From: Microbacterium halimionae
GTDB taxonomy: Bacteria > Actinomycetota > Actinomycetes > Actinomycetales > Microbacteriaceae
Assembly: GCF_011761265.1 (NCBI RefSeq)
Contig: NZ_JAAOZB010000001.1
Span: 310,001-374,000 of the forward strand
DNA length: 64,000 bases
Reading direction: 5' to 3'
How positions within the stretch are numbered: the stretch's first letter is position 1; every line of letters starts with the position of its first letter. The notes beneath the pieces are model-generated. The model was not told where the DNA came from. It did not search any database and saw nothing but the letters and a program-made list of their open reading frames with translations. The position numbers were made by a program, and so were the translations under genes. Positions 8,220 to 15,969 of the stretch are shown here, in pieces.

Positions 8220-9295
8220 TGTGATGGCCACAACGCGATGTCGGGCACGAAAGCGAACGCCTCAGCGACAGTGTCTGCCGACACGTCGGCAAGCGTCGGC
8301 GGGTCCCACCGCGGCGCACGATCTTTGTCTACGAGCTGCGCGCGTATCCCCTCGGAGATGTCGGGCTGAGTTGCCACAAACCACGACACCAGTGCGTACT
8401 CCTGCTCCAGAGCAAACCGGAGATGAGGCAACTCGCGAGCACGTCGCACAGCTTCGAGGGTCACCGAAAGTGATGTGGGCGAGAGCGTGGTCAACAAATG
8501 TGCAGTCTCGGATGCCTCGGGCTCCGAACTGTCGAGGAGGCGCTTGATGATGTCGGGCACGGTTTCGGCCGAGAACGCCTCATCGATCCAGACTCGCCGC
8601 GCATCTAGCGCTGATGGATCCGGGGTGTCGTCGAAAAGCATCGCGAGTTCCGTCGGGTTGGCTGGGTCGGCACGAGTCTCAAGGGCTTCGTGAAGAGCAG
8701 AAAGATTGGCGACCGGCAGGAGATAGTCAGCGAATCCAGCGGCGATTGCATCGGCGGCATCCATCGTTGCGCCGGTGAGCGCAAGATACTCGCCTAGCCT
8801 GCCCGGAGCTCGCGCCAGCAACCAGGACCCTCCAACGTCGGGGGTGAGACCGATGCGAGTTTCTGGCATCGCGAGCTGCGAACGCGGCGTCACGACGCGG
8901 ACTGCTGCATGGCCCGCAACGCCGATGCCGCCGCCCATCGTGATGCCATCAGCAAAAACAACAACGGGCTTCGGATACTCGGCGATCCGCAGGTTCAGCG
9001 CGTACTCGGCACGAAAAAAGAGCCCAGCGTTCTCGGGGTGCCCGCCCACGATCTGCTCCCGAAGACCGCGTACGTCTCCGCCTGCGCACAGTCCTCGCTC
9101 GCTCGCACTGTCGATGAGAACGATGTCGACATCATGGGCGTTCTCCCACGCCTGCAACGCCCCATCGAGTGCTTGCACCATGTCTAGATCTAGCGCGTTG
9201 AGCGCCCGAGGCCGATCGAGCGTGAGCCGTCCGAGACCGTTTCTCACGTGCACGCGCACATGCTCACTCGACAATTCCGATAGGTCTGCGCTCAC
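8216..9295 (-). CDS. 3-hydroxyisobutyryl-CoA hydrolase-like crotonase family protein
   Basis: A 359-residue crotonase-fold protein, the usual length for 3-hydroxyisobutyryl-CoA hydrolase of valine degradation. Diagnostic segments are LTLDRPRALNALDLDM near the N-terminus, SERGLCAGGDVRGL, GITMGGGIGVAGHAAVRVV and AMPETRIGLTPDVGGSW, followed by a C-terminal half with the EQEYALVSWF and EGIRAQLVDKDRAPRW blocks specific to this subgroup. The GTG at 9295 gives the family length; the frame continues upstream without similarity. No strong Shine-Dalgarno is seen before it, so the exact start is uncertain. It is divergent from the ABC exporter genes. Confidence 0.85.
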   Translation of the reverse strand: MSADLSELSSEHVRVHVRNGLGRLTLDRPRALNALDLDMVQALDGALQAWENAHDVDIVLIDSASERGLCAGGDVRGLREQIVGGHPENAGLFFRAEYALNLRIAEYPKPVVVFADGITMGGGIGVAGHAAVRVVTPRSQLAMPETRIGLTPDVGGSWLLARAPGRLGEYLALTGATMDAADAIAAGFADYLLPVANLSALHEALETRADPANPTELAMLFDDTPDPSALDARRVWIDEAFSAETVPDIIKRLLDSSEPEASETAHLLTTLSPTSLSVTLEAVRRARELPHLRFALEQEYALVSWFVATQPDISEGIRAQLVDKDRAPRWDPPTLADVSADTVAEAFAFVPDIALWPSQ

Positions 9296-9397
9296 GTGCG
9301 CAAGGCTACCGCGTCGGCCTCGTTCGTCATCAAGTCGCTCTGGCGATGGTTTTCCGGGAGTATAGGGAGGATTGCCCGCGTCGACGAGAGGTTCCGG

Positions 9398-10561
9398 ATG
9401 ACTGACGGACAGCTGCTGGAATTTTCCGGCGTCACCAAACGATTTGGCGGCATCACTGCCGTGAACAATTTTCAGGCGCGTATCGAGCCCGGAGTCGTGA
9501 CCGGATTTCTCGGGCCGAACGGCGCTGGGAAGACCACGACCCTTCGGGTGCTCCTCGGTCTCGTTGCACCCACCTCCGGCACAGCCCGCATCGGCGGTAA
9601 GGATTACAGCGAGATCAAAAACCCGTTGCAGTCGGTCGGCGCGGTACTTGAGGCGTCCAGCTTCCACCCCGGCCGGTCGGCGGCCAACCACCTGAAGGTC
9701 TACGCACGTGCGGCGGGGATTCCGATCTCGCGCATCGATGAGACGTTGGCGCTCGTGGGTCTCACAGAAGCTGCGGGCCGTCGTGTCGGCGGATTCTCGC
9801 TCGGTATGCGCCAGCGGCTCGGTCTCGCTGTCGCGCTTCTCGGCGACCCTGGAGTGCTCATCCTCGATGAGCCGTCAAATGGCCTCGACCCGGAAGGCAT
9901 CAAATGGATGCGCGGGTTCTTGCGTCAGCTCGCACGCGACGGTCGTACCGTGCTCATGTCATCGCACCTTCTCGCTGAAATTCAGCAGACAGCGGATGCC
10001 CTCCTCGTCATTTCGCGCGGAAAACTCGTCTACCAGGGCGCCCTCGCCGATCTCGTCGACCCGTCCGAGTACGCGACAATCGTTGACTCCCCCGATCGCG
10101 CAGGACTGTCCGCCGCGCTCGCACGCGAAAACATGCCGACCGAGACGCTTCGCACCGGGCTCGTCGTGCACGACTCCGACACCATTGCCGTTGGAGCTGT
10201 CGCTGCGCGCGCGGGTATCGCGCTCTCATCACTGCAGCGACGCGGACCTGCTCTTGAGGAGGTCTTCCTCGACCTCGTCAGTGGAGTGCGTGTCCATCCT
10301 TCCGGCCAGGACGCGAGCGCCCCGCAGGCAACAGCGGAGCCAGAAGCCGCTTCGACATCAGAAGCTCCTGCAGACGCAGAAGCAGACGCAGAAGCTCCTG
10401 AAACGACAAGCGTTGATGACACTCATCTGATTCCAGTGATTGACGAACGCACGTCAGATCCGTTCGAACCCGCCGAAACCGATGTGCCTGCACCTGCGGC
10501 GCCTCAAGAACGCGAGTTCAACGACGAAGCCAACGACACAGAGGAAGGTGAAAAGCGATGA
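9398..10561 (+). CDS. ABC exporter ATP-binding protein with acidic C-terminal tail
   Basis: A 387-residue ATPase of the DrrA/BcrA-like exporter type. Walker A is GPNGAGKTTT near residue 41, the signature is FSLGMRQRLG and Walker B is VLILDEPSNGLDPEG. After the usual 300-residue core there is an unusual tail of about 80 residues, rich in Ala, Glu, Asp and Pro, partly built from a duplicated 12-base unit (GCAGACGCAGAA twice) around 10375-10400. The start ATG at 9398 follows GAGAGG and begins MTDGQLLEF; the frame is open further upstream but without similarity. It overlaps the permease gene by four bases. Confidence 0.92.
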   Translation: MTDGQLLEFSGVTKRFGGITAVNNFQARIEPGVVTGFLGPNGAGKTTTLRVLLGLVAPTSGTARIGGKDYSEIKNPLQSVGAVLEASSFHPGRSAANHLKVYARAAGIPISRIDETLALVGLTEAAGRRVGGFSLGMRQRLGLAVALLGDPGVLILDEPSNGLDPEGIKWMRGFLRQLARDGRTVLMSSHLLAEIQQTADALLVISRGKLVYQGALADLVDPSEYATIVDSPDRAGLSAALARENMPTETLRTGLVVHDSDTIAVGAVAARAGIALSSLQRRGPALEEVFLDLVSGVRVHPSGQDASAPQATAEPEAASTSEAPADAEADAEAPETTSVDDTHLIPVIDERTSDPFEPAETDVPAPAAPQEREFNDEANDTEEGEKR

Positions 10562-11376
10562 GCCTCGCACGCGCTACCCGTTCTGAGCTCACGAAGCAGT
10601 TCACGACTTCTGGCTGGTGGATTCTCGGGATCGTGCTCCTCGCATACGTCGGCTTCACTACCGCCGGCCTCACGTTCGCCCTCGCCTTCTCGGTAAACGG
10701 ATCTCTTGGCGAGAGTTCGGGTATGGCGGCATCCGCTGACGGCCTTGCAACTCTGCTTTACAGCCTGGCGACATCTATCGGATACGTCTTCCCGCTGCTC
10801 ATTGGAACCCTCATCGTGACGGTGGAGTTCCGTCACAAGACACTTACCCCTACGTTCCTTGCCACACCGGCACGTGGGACCGTGCTCTTGGCAAAAGTTG
10901 CCAGCGGTGTCATCGTGGGGGCGCTCTTCGGCGCCATCGCACTCGTCGCAACTGTCGGCCCCGCAGCCGGAATCCTCAGCGGCTTCGGTCTCGCAACCGA
11001 ACTTGGTTCTCTCGACACCTGGGCGCTGTTCGCACGAACAATTGCCGCCTTCGTGCTGTGGGTTCTGATCGGAATCGGCGTCGGATCGCTCGTTCGCAAT
11101 CAGGTCGCGGCGATCGTCATTGTTCTGGCGTTCACGCAACTCGTCGAGCCGATCGCACGTCTCGCCGCAGGCTTCGTCGACGGTCTTGACAGTGTGACGC
11201 GATTCCTTCCGGGCGCGGCGAGCGACAGCTTGGTGGGAGCGAGCGTGTTCTCGTTCAGCACGACGGCAAGCGCTGATGCACTCTCGTGGTGGCAGGGTGG
11301 CGTGACGCTTCTCGTTTACGCCGCATTATTCGTACTCGCGGGTCACATCTTCAGCTGGCGCCGCGACGTCGAGTGA
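10558..11376 (+). CDS. ABC exporter permease
   Basis: A 272-residue membrane protein with about six hydrophobic segments (near residues 19-43, 60-85, 115-138, 155-178, 180-205, 240-262). The region TVEFRHKTLTPTFLATP after the second segment is typical of ABC-2 type permeases that pair with DrrA/BcrA-like ATPases. It starts in the stop codon of the ATPase gene (ATGA). Together they should form a drug, peptide or lipid exporter; the cargo is unknown. Confidence 0.9.
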   Translation: MSLARATRSELTKQFTTSGWWILGIVLLAYVGFTTAGLTFALAFSVNGSLGESSGMAASADGLATLLYSLATSIGYVFPLLIGTLIVTVEFRHKTLTPTFLATPARGTVLLAKVASGVIVGALFGAIALVATVGPAAGILSGFGLATELGSLDTWALFARTIAAFVLWVLIGIGVGSLVRNQVAAIVIVLAFTQLVEPIARLAAGFVDGLDSVTRFLPGAASDSLVGASVFSFSTTASADALSWWQGGVTLLVYAALFVLAGHIFSWRRDVE

Positions 11377-11385
11377 AGCGAGTAC

Positions 11386-11802
11386 TTACGAGGAGCGCTT
11401 GCGCTTCGTGCTGTTCGTCGCAAGATCGACAACATCTGTCGGTTCTGAGCCGGTTTCGAGCCGAAGCGCTTGCACCAGCGCCACGCCGTGACTCGTCGTC
11501 AAGATGAGACGTTGAAATTCATCAGAACCCTCGAGGTCGATCACAACGCTCGGCTTCCGACGTCGGATGCTGACAAAATCGCGTCCACCCGCAGACTTCC
11601 ATGAACCTGCGGCGATCGCGACGGGTAGGTAGGTGCCCGGGTCGGGTACGCCTCGAAGCCAGGTCCACGAGTCGTCTGTAAGCTGCACGCGCACGATCTG
11701 CGAACGATCGATCATCACATTCCGCTTGCGGAATGTGAGACCTTTTTCAGTGATCGACAGCACGACTTCGAGGTGTGCGGAGTCGAGCATGAGAGTGACC
11801 AT
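11386..11802 (-). CDS. conserved-looking protein of unknown function
   Basis: A 138-residue soluble protein, convergent with the permease gene (9-base gap). Residues 1-110 alternate hydrophobic and polar residues in short beta-like strands (SAHLEVVLSITEKGLTFRKR, then QIVRVQLTDDSWTWLRGV, then PSVVIDLEGSDEFQRLILTT); the tail TNSTKRKRSS is basic. A small beta-sandwich or PH-like domain is possible, but I recognise no family. It is 15 bases downstream of the Lrp-type regulator gene on the same strand and may be co-transcribed. Confidence 0.7.
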   Translation of the reverse strand: MVTLMLDSAHLEVVLSITEKGLTFRKRNVMIDRSQIVRVQLTDDSWTWLRGVPDPGTYLPVAIAAGSWKSAGGRDFVSIRRRKPSVVIDLEGSDEFQRLILTTSHGVALVQALRLETGSEPTDVVDLATNSTKRKRSS

Positions 11803-11817
11803 GTCTCTATCCTGCCG

Positions 11818-12309
11818 TCAATGGAACGACGCCGCGACCTGATTGCGGGTGTATTCGAAGATCACGCTTGTGCGAGTTGACGCAACACTGTCATGCCCTG
11901 AGAGGTGTTCCACGACGAATCTGCGGAGCGCAGACGAGTCTTCGACCGCGACGTGCACGATGAAATCATCGACGCCGCCAACGAAGAACATCTGCGTGAC
12001 CTCGGGGAGTCTTCCGGTGTCTTCCGAGAACCGCGCGATGCTCGCTTGGCGTGCTCCGGGTCGAAGAGTCACTCCCACAAGCGCCTGAAGCGTTTGCCCG
12101 AGTTCGTGCTGCGAGATCACAGCTTCGTAGCCCGCGACGACACCACGACGCTCGAGGCCACGCAGGCGAACGTGCGCGGTTGATTCAGCGACACCGGCGC
12201 GCGCTGCAATTTCACGGTTCGTAGAGCGCGCAGATGACTGCACCGCGGCAAGCACGGCACGGTCGGTCTCATCGAGCGCAGCTTCGCTGCGAGGTTCTTT
12301 CGCCACCAT
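11818..12309 (-). CDS. Lrp/AsnC family transcriptional regulator, probable regulator of ald
   Basis: A 163-residue protein of standard Lrp length. The N-terminal helix-turn-helix covers LDETDRAVLAAVQSS to STAHVRLRGLERRGVV (residues about 11-55) and the C-terminal RAM ligand-binding domain follows (QALVGVTLRPG and VTQMFFVGGVDDFIVHVAV). The ATG at 12309 starts the domain; the frame is open further upstream but without similarity. It is divergent from alanine dehydrogenase, the arrangement of aldR-ald in other actinobacteria, where AldR senses amino acids and controls ald. Control of ald here is inference. Confidence 0.9.
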   Translation of the reverse strand: MVAKEPRSEAALDETDRAVLAAVQSSARSTNREIAARAGVAESTAHVRLRGLERRGVVAGYEAVISQHELGQTLQALVGVTLRPGARQASIARFSEDTGRLPEVTQMFFVGGVDDFIVHVAVEDSSALRRFVVEHLSGHDSVASTRTSVIFEYTRNQVAASFH

Positions 12310-12438
12310 GTCACGTGCCCCTGTTCTTCTCGAAAGAACTCTACGAGAATGACTACAACTTCGAAGCATCTTCGGGCGAAACATGCGCGACACGTGTTTC
12401 GAGGCAGTATCGCGGTAACAGAGCGAGAGAGGTTCGAC
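12310..12438. promoter_or_regulatory. divergent lrp-type/ald control region with two inverted repeats
   Basis: The 129-base gap between the regulator and ald holds two inverted repeats: GTTCTT at 12323-12328 with AAGAAC at 12334-12339, and CGAAACA at 12377-12383 with TGTTTCG at 12395-12401. Both could be binding sites for the adjacent Lrp-type protein, whose family typically binds several spaced degenerate palindromes. The assignment to that protein is inference. Confidence 0.5.
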
Positions 12439-13554
12439 ATGAAAATCGGTATCCCGACAGAACTGAAGAACAGCGAACGGCGCGTCGCGATCACACCCGA
12501 GGGCGTCGACGCCCTCGCGAGACGCGGACACGACGTTCTCATCGAGAAGGGTGCCGGCGCCGGAGCGCGTGTGCCCGACGAGGCCTACGTTGCCGCGGGG
12601 GCGCGAGTCAGCGCATCGGCCGACGATATCTGGGAGCACGGCGATCTACTTCTCAAGGTGAAAGAGCCCATCGCTCCAGAATTCTCGCGCATGCGCGCTG
12701 ATCAAGTGCTCTTCACGTATCTGCACCTCGCAGCATCCGTTGAGTGCGCGAATGCGCTGCTACAGGCCGGCACGACAGCAATCGCCTACGAAACAGTCCA
12801 AACTGCCGACCGCAAGTTGCCGCTCCTGGCACCGATGAGCGAAATCGCTGGACGCCTCTCTGTGCTCGCTGGCGCACACCACCTGATGAGTCCCCTTGGC
12901 GGACGCGGCACCCTCCTCGGTGGGATCGCCGGAGCACGGGCGGCGAAGGTTGTCGTTCTGGGCGGCGGCGTCGCCGGTGAGCACGCAATTCGGAACGCTG
13001 TCGGAATGGGTGCGGACGTCACAGTGCTCGACCTTTCATTGCCGCGTTTGCGCGAGTTACAGGCCGAGTTCGGGCCAGCTCTTCGCACGCGAGTTTCCAC
13101 TCCGCTCGAAATAGCGGCTCAGGTGAGTGAGGCTGATCTCGTTATCGGCGCGGTGCTGGTTCCTGGCGCGACAGCTCCACGGCTCGTCACCACCGACATG
13201 GTGGCGACGATGCCCGAAGGATCGGTACTCGTCGATATCGCGATCGATCAGGGCGGATGCTTCGAAGGCTCCAAACCGACGACGTACTCCGACCCGACCT
13301 TTGCCGTGCACAGCTCGCAGTATTACTGCGTCGCGAATATGCCTGGCGCTGTGCCAGAAACCGCCACTCGTGCCCTCACGAACGCCACGCTCCCCTACGT
13401 GATTGCCCTCGCAGAACGCGGATGGCGTGCCGCAGTGCGCACCGATCCGGCACTTGCCGCGGGACTCAACACCCACGCCGGGTTGGTCACGAATGCACCC
13501 GTGGCGGCGGCCCTCGGAACACAGTTTGTTGCGCCGACCGATCTTCCAGTGTGA
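12439..13554 (+). CDS. ald: alanine dehydrogenase
   Basis: A 371-residue protein, the normal length. It catalyses the reversible NAD-dependent oxidative deamination of L-alanine to pyruvate and ammonia. The start MKIGIPTELKNSERRVAITP, the catalytic lysine region LLLKVKEP, the FTYLHLAAS block with the active histidine, the Rossmann motif VVLGGGVAGEHA near residue 175, and the VADxAIDQGG-like VLVDIAIDQGGC block all fit. The ATG at 12439 follows GAGAGAGG. It is divergent from an Lrp/AsnC regulator, the usual control for ald. Confidence 0.96.
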   Translation: MKIGIPTELKNSERRVAITPEGVDALARRGHDVLIEKGAGAGARVPDEAYVAAGARVSASADDIWEHGDLLLKVKEPIAPEFSRMRADQVLFTYLHLAASVECANALLQAGTTAIAYETVQTADRKLPLLAPMSEIAGRLSVLAGAHHLMSPLGGRGTLLGGIAGARAAKVVVLGGGVAGEHAIRNAVGMGADVTVLDLSLPRLRELQAEFGPALRTRVSTPLEIAAQVSEADLVIGAVLVPGATAPRLVTTDMVATMPEGSVLVDIAIDQGGCFEGSKPTTYSDPTFAVHSSQYYCVANMPGAVPETATRALTNATLPYVIALAERGWRAAVRTDPALAAGLNTHAGLVTNAPVAAALGTQFVAPTDLPV

Positions 13555-13575
13555 GCGCGGTGCAAGACTAGAGGG

Positions 13576-15969
13576 ATGACACTGCTCGATCCCGCACCCA
13601 CCCCCGCGGGCGAGCAGGGCTCTGCGCGTTCAGCCCTGCTGGCAGCATCAGCTGGTCGAGAGCTGACTGCCGCAGAAACAGAAGCTCTTCTCGGCGCAAC
13701 GGGCGCTGATTTCGACGAGCTTCTTACACTCGCAAGTGCGTTGCGCGATGCGGGCCTCCACCACATCGGGCGCCCGGGCATCATCACCTACTCGCGCAAA
13801 GTTTTTGTGCCACTCACAACGCTCTGCCGCGACCGCTGTCACTACTGCGTTTTCGTGGACACCCCCGGTCAGCTGCTGAAAAAGAACAAGCCGGTGTTCA
13901 TGTCACCCGAGCAGGTGCTTGCTGTCGTGCAACAGGGCCACGCCCTCGGTTGCAAAGAAGTGCTGCTGACCCTCGGGGATCGTCCCGAAGAGCGCTGGCC
14001 CGAGGCACGTGCATGGCTCGATGAACACGGCTACGGCTCCACCCTTGACTACGTCGGCGATATCGCGCGGCGCATCACTGCCGAGACCGGGCTCCTCGCG
14101 CACCTGAACCCCGGCGTGATGACGTATGACGAACTCGTTGCGCTGCGTCCGACGGCACCATCGATGGGAATGATGCTCGAGACAACGTCGCGGCGCTTGT
14201 TCGAAGAACCCGGCCAAGTGCACTACGGCTCCCCCGACAAAGACCCCGACGTGCGACTCAAGGTCATCGACGACGCGGGGCGCGCCAGCATCCCGTTCAC
14301 CACCGGAATTCTCATCGGCATCGGCGAGACGCTGCGTGATCGTGCCGAGTCGCTGATCGCGCTTCGCGATTCCCACGCGCGCGGAGGACATGTGCAAGAA
14401 GTGATCGTGCAGAACTTCCGCGCGAAACCTCGGACCGCCATGGCTGGGGCGCCCGATGCGGAGCTTCGCGAGTACCTCGCTGCTGTCGCAACAGCGCGAG
14501 TTGTGATGGGCGCTGACATGCGCATCCAGGTGCCGCCGAACCTCTCCGACGTCACAGAGTTCGAGCTACTCGTTCGCGCTGGCATCGACGACTGGGGCGG
14601 GGTTTCACCGCTCACTGCCGACCACGTCAACCCGGAGCGCCCATGGCCGCACATTGACGAACTCGCTGAGCGCACCCGCGCCCTCGGTTTTGAACTGCAA
14701 GAACGCTTAACAGCTCACGCCGAGTTCATTCGTGACGCCGACCGCTGGATAGATCCAGAGCTCGCTCCGGCGGTGCACGCTCTCGCCGATCCGATATCAG
14801 GCTTGGCCGCTGCGATGCCCGCTACGAACGATGGTGCGACCGTCGATAGCGGCGTGACTCGCGATGCCGCGCCCTCGCGTTCCGGCGCAATCCGCCTACC
14901 CTCGACCGCACGTCAACTCGCCGAGCGCGCCGCCGCCGACCCGCTTTCGCTCGACGACAACGAGTGGGTGAGTTTGCTGCATGCGTCCGGTGGTGACCTT
15001 GACGCTCTCACCCAGACGGCCAACGATGTGCGCCGTTACACGGTCGGTGAAGCCGTGAGTCTTGTGGTCAATCGCAACCTGACATCTTCGGGGCTGAGGG
15101 CTCGGGCATCCGACGACGAATCGACATTCACGCTCGACGATGTCCCGGCGATCGCGCGCGACGCATGGGAGCTCGGCGCGACCGAAATCTGCGTGCAGGG
15201 CATGATTCCAGCCGACGTCGACGCGGGTGCATACCCCGCGATTGCGCGATCCATCAAGGCCGCAACACCGCATATGCACGTACATGCATATCGCCCACAA
15301 GACGTTTGGGACTTCGCCGAGCGCAGTGGCCTCACTCTCGATGACGCACTCGCCGCGCTCCGCGATGCCGGTGTCGACACCATGCCGGGCACCGGCCTCA
15401 AGGTGCTGAGCGAACGGGTCCGCGAGCTTGTTGCCCCGGGCGACCTCGACATTGCTCGCTGGGTCGAGGCGATAACTGCCGCTCACCGCGCCGAGTTCCG
15501 CTCCACATCGGTGCTTTTCTACGGCCACGTCGAAACTGCGGCAGAGCGCATTTTGCACGTGCGGATGCTGCGGGAAATCCAGAATTCCACCGGCGGCTTC
15601 ACCGAATTCGTGCCCATCCCGCTTCCGGGTGGAGACGTGCCCCTCGTGCCGAGTCGAGCGCCGCTTGACGAACACCGCGCCATGGTCGCTGTCTCGCGTT
15701 TGCTGCTTTCAGGCTCGATCAGCCACATCCAGATTCCGTGGACAAGGCACGGGCGAGACGCCTCCGCTGCCCTCCTCAGCGCCGGCGGCGATGACCTCGG
15801 CGGCAGTCTGCTCGATGGCCGCGTGCTCCCTCGCACCGGCATCGAGCACGGCCAAGAGCTCGCCGTCGCGGACGCCGCACGGATTGCTCAACACCTCTTC
15901 CGCCCGTTCCGCCAACGCACGACCGAGTACCGGGAGCCCGCGGCAGGCCGAAAGATCGTTGTCCGATGA
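13576..15969 (+). CDS. fbiC: FbiC-like FO synthase with an intact CofG half and a CofH half lacking the iron-sulfur motif
   Basis: A 797-residue protein aligned over its length with bifunctional CofG-CofH FO synthase (7,8-didemethyl-8-hydroxy-5-deazariboflavin for F420). The CofG half has the radical-SAM motif CRDRCHYC (C84, C88, C91), the CKEVLLTLGDRPEERW block and GGVSPLTADHVNPERPWP. The CofH half starts VVNRN at about 497-501, where the family continues with a CxxxCxxC motif; here the next about 22 residues (LTSSGLRARASDD...) contain no cysteine and are about 11 residues shorter. Later CofH blocks remain (MHVHAYRPQD, MPGTG, LFYGHVET, GGFTEFVPIPL, HGxxxxAVADAARIA-like end, RPFRQRTTEY). The reading frame is unbroken. 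It overlaps the next gene by four bases. Confidence 0.9.
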   Translation: MTLLDPAPTPAGEQGSARSALLAASAGRELTAAETEALLGATGADFDELLTLASALRDAGLHHIGRPGIITYSRKVFVPLTTLCRDRCHYCVFVDTPGQLLKKNKPVFMSPEQVLAVVQQGHALGCKEVLLTLGDRPEERWPEARAWLDEHGYGSTLDYVGDIARRITAETGLLAHLNPGVMTYDELVALRPTAPSMGMMLETTSRRLFEEPGQVHYGSPDKDPDVRLKVIDDAGRASIPFTTGILIGIGETLRDRAESLIALRDSHARGGHVQEVIVQNFRAKPRTAMAGAPDAELREYLAAVATARVVMGADMRIQVPPNLSDVTEFELLVRAGIDDWGGVSPLTADHVNPERPWPHIDELAERTRALGFELQERLTAHAEFIRDADRWIDPELAPAVHALADPISGLAAAMPATNDGATVDSGVTRDAAPSRSGAIRLPSTARQLAERAAADPLSLDDNEWVSLLHASGGDLDALTQTANDVRRYTVGEAVSLVVNRNLTSSGLRARASDDESTFTLDDVPAIARDAWELGATEICVQGMIPADVDAGAYPAIARSIKAATPHMHVHAYRPQDVWDFAERSGLTLDDALAALRDAGVDTMPGTGLKVLSERVRELVAPGDLDIARWVEAITAAHRAEFRSTSVLFYGHVETAAERILHVRMLREIQNSTGGFTEFVPIPLPGGDVPLVPSRAPLDEHRAMVAVSRLLLSGSISHIQIPWTRHGRDASAALLSAGGDDLGGSLLDGRVLPRTGIEHGQELAVADAARIAQHLFRPFRQRTTEYREPAAGRKIVVR

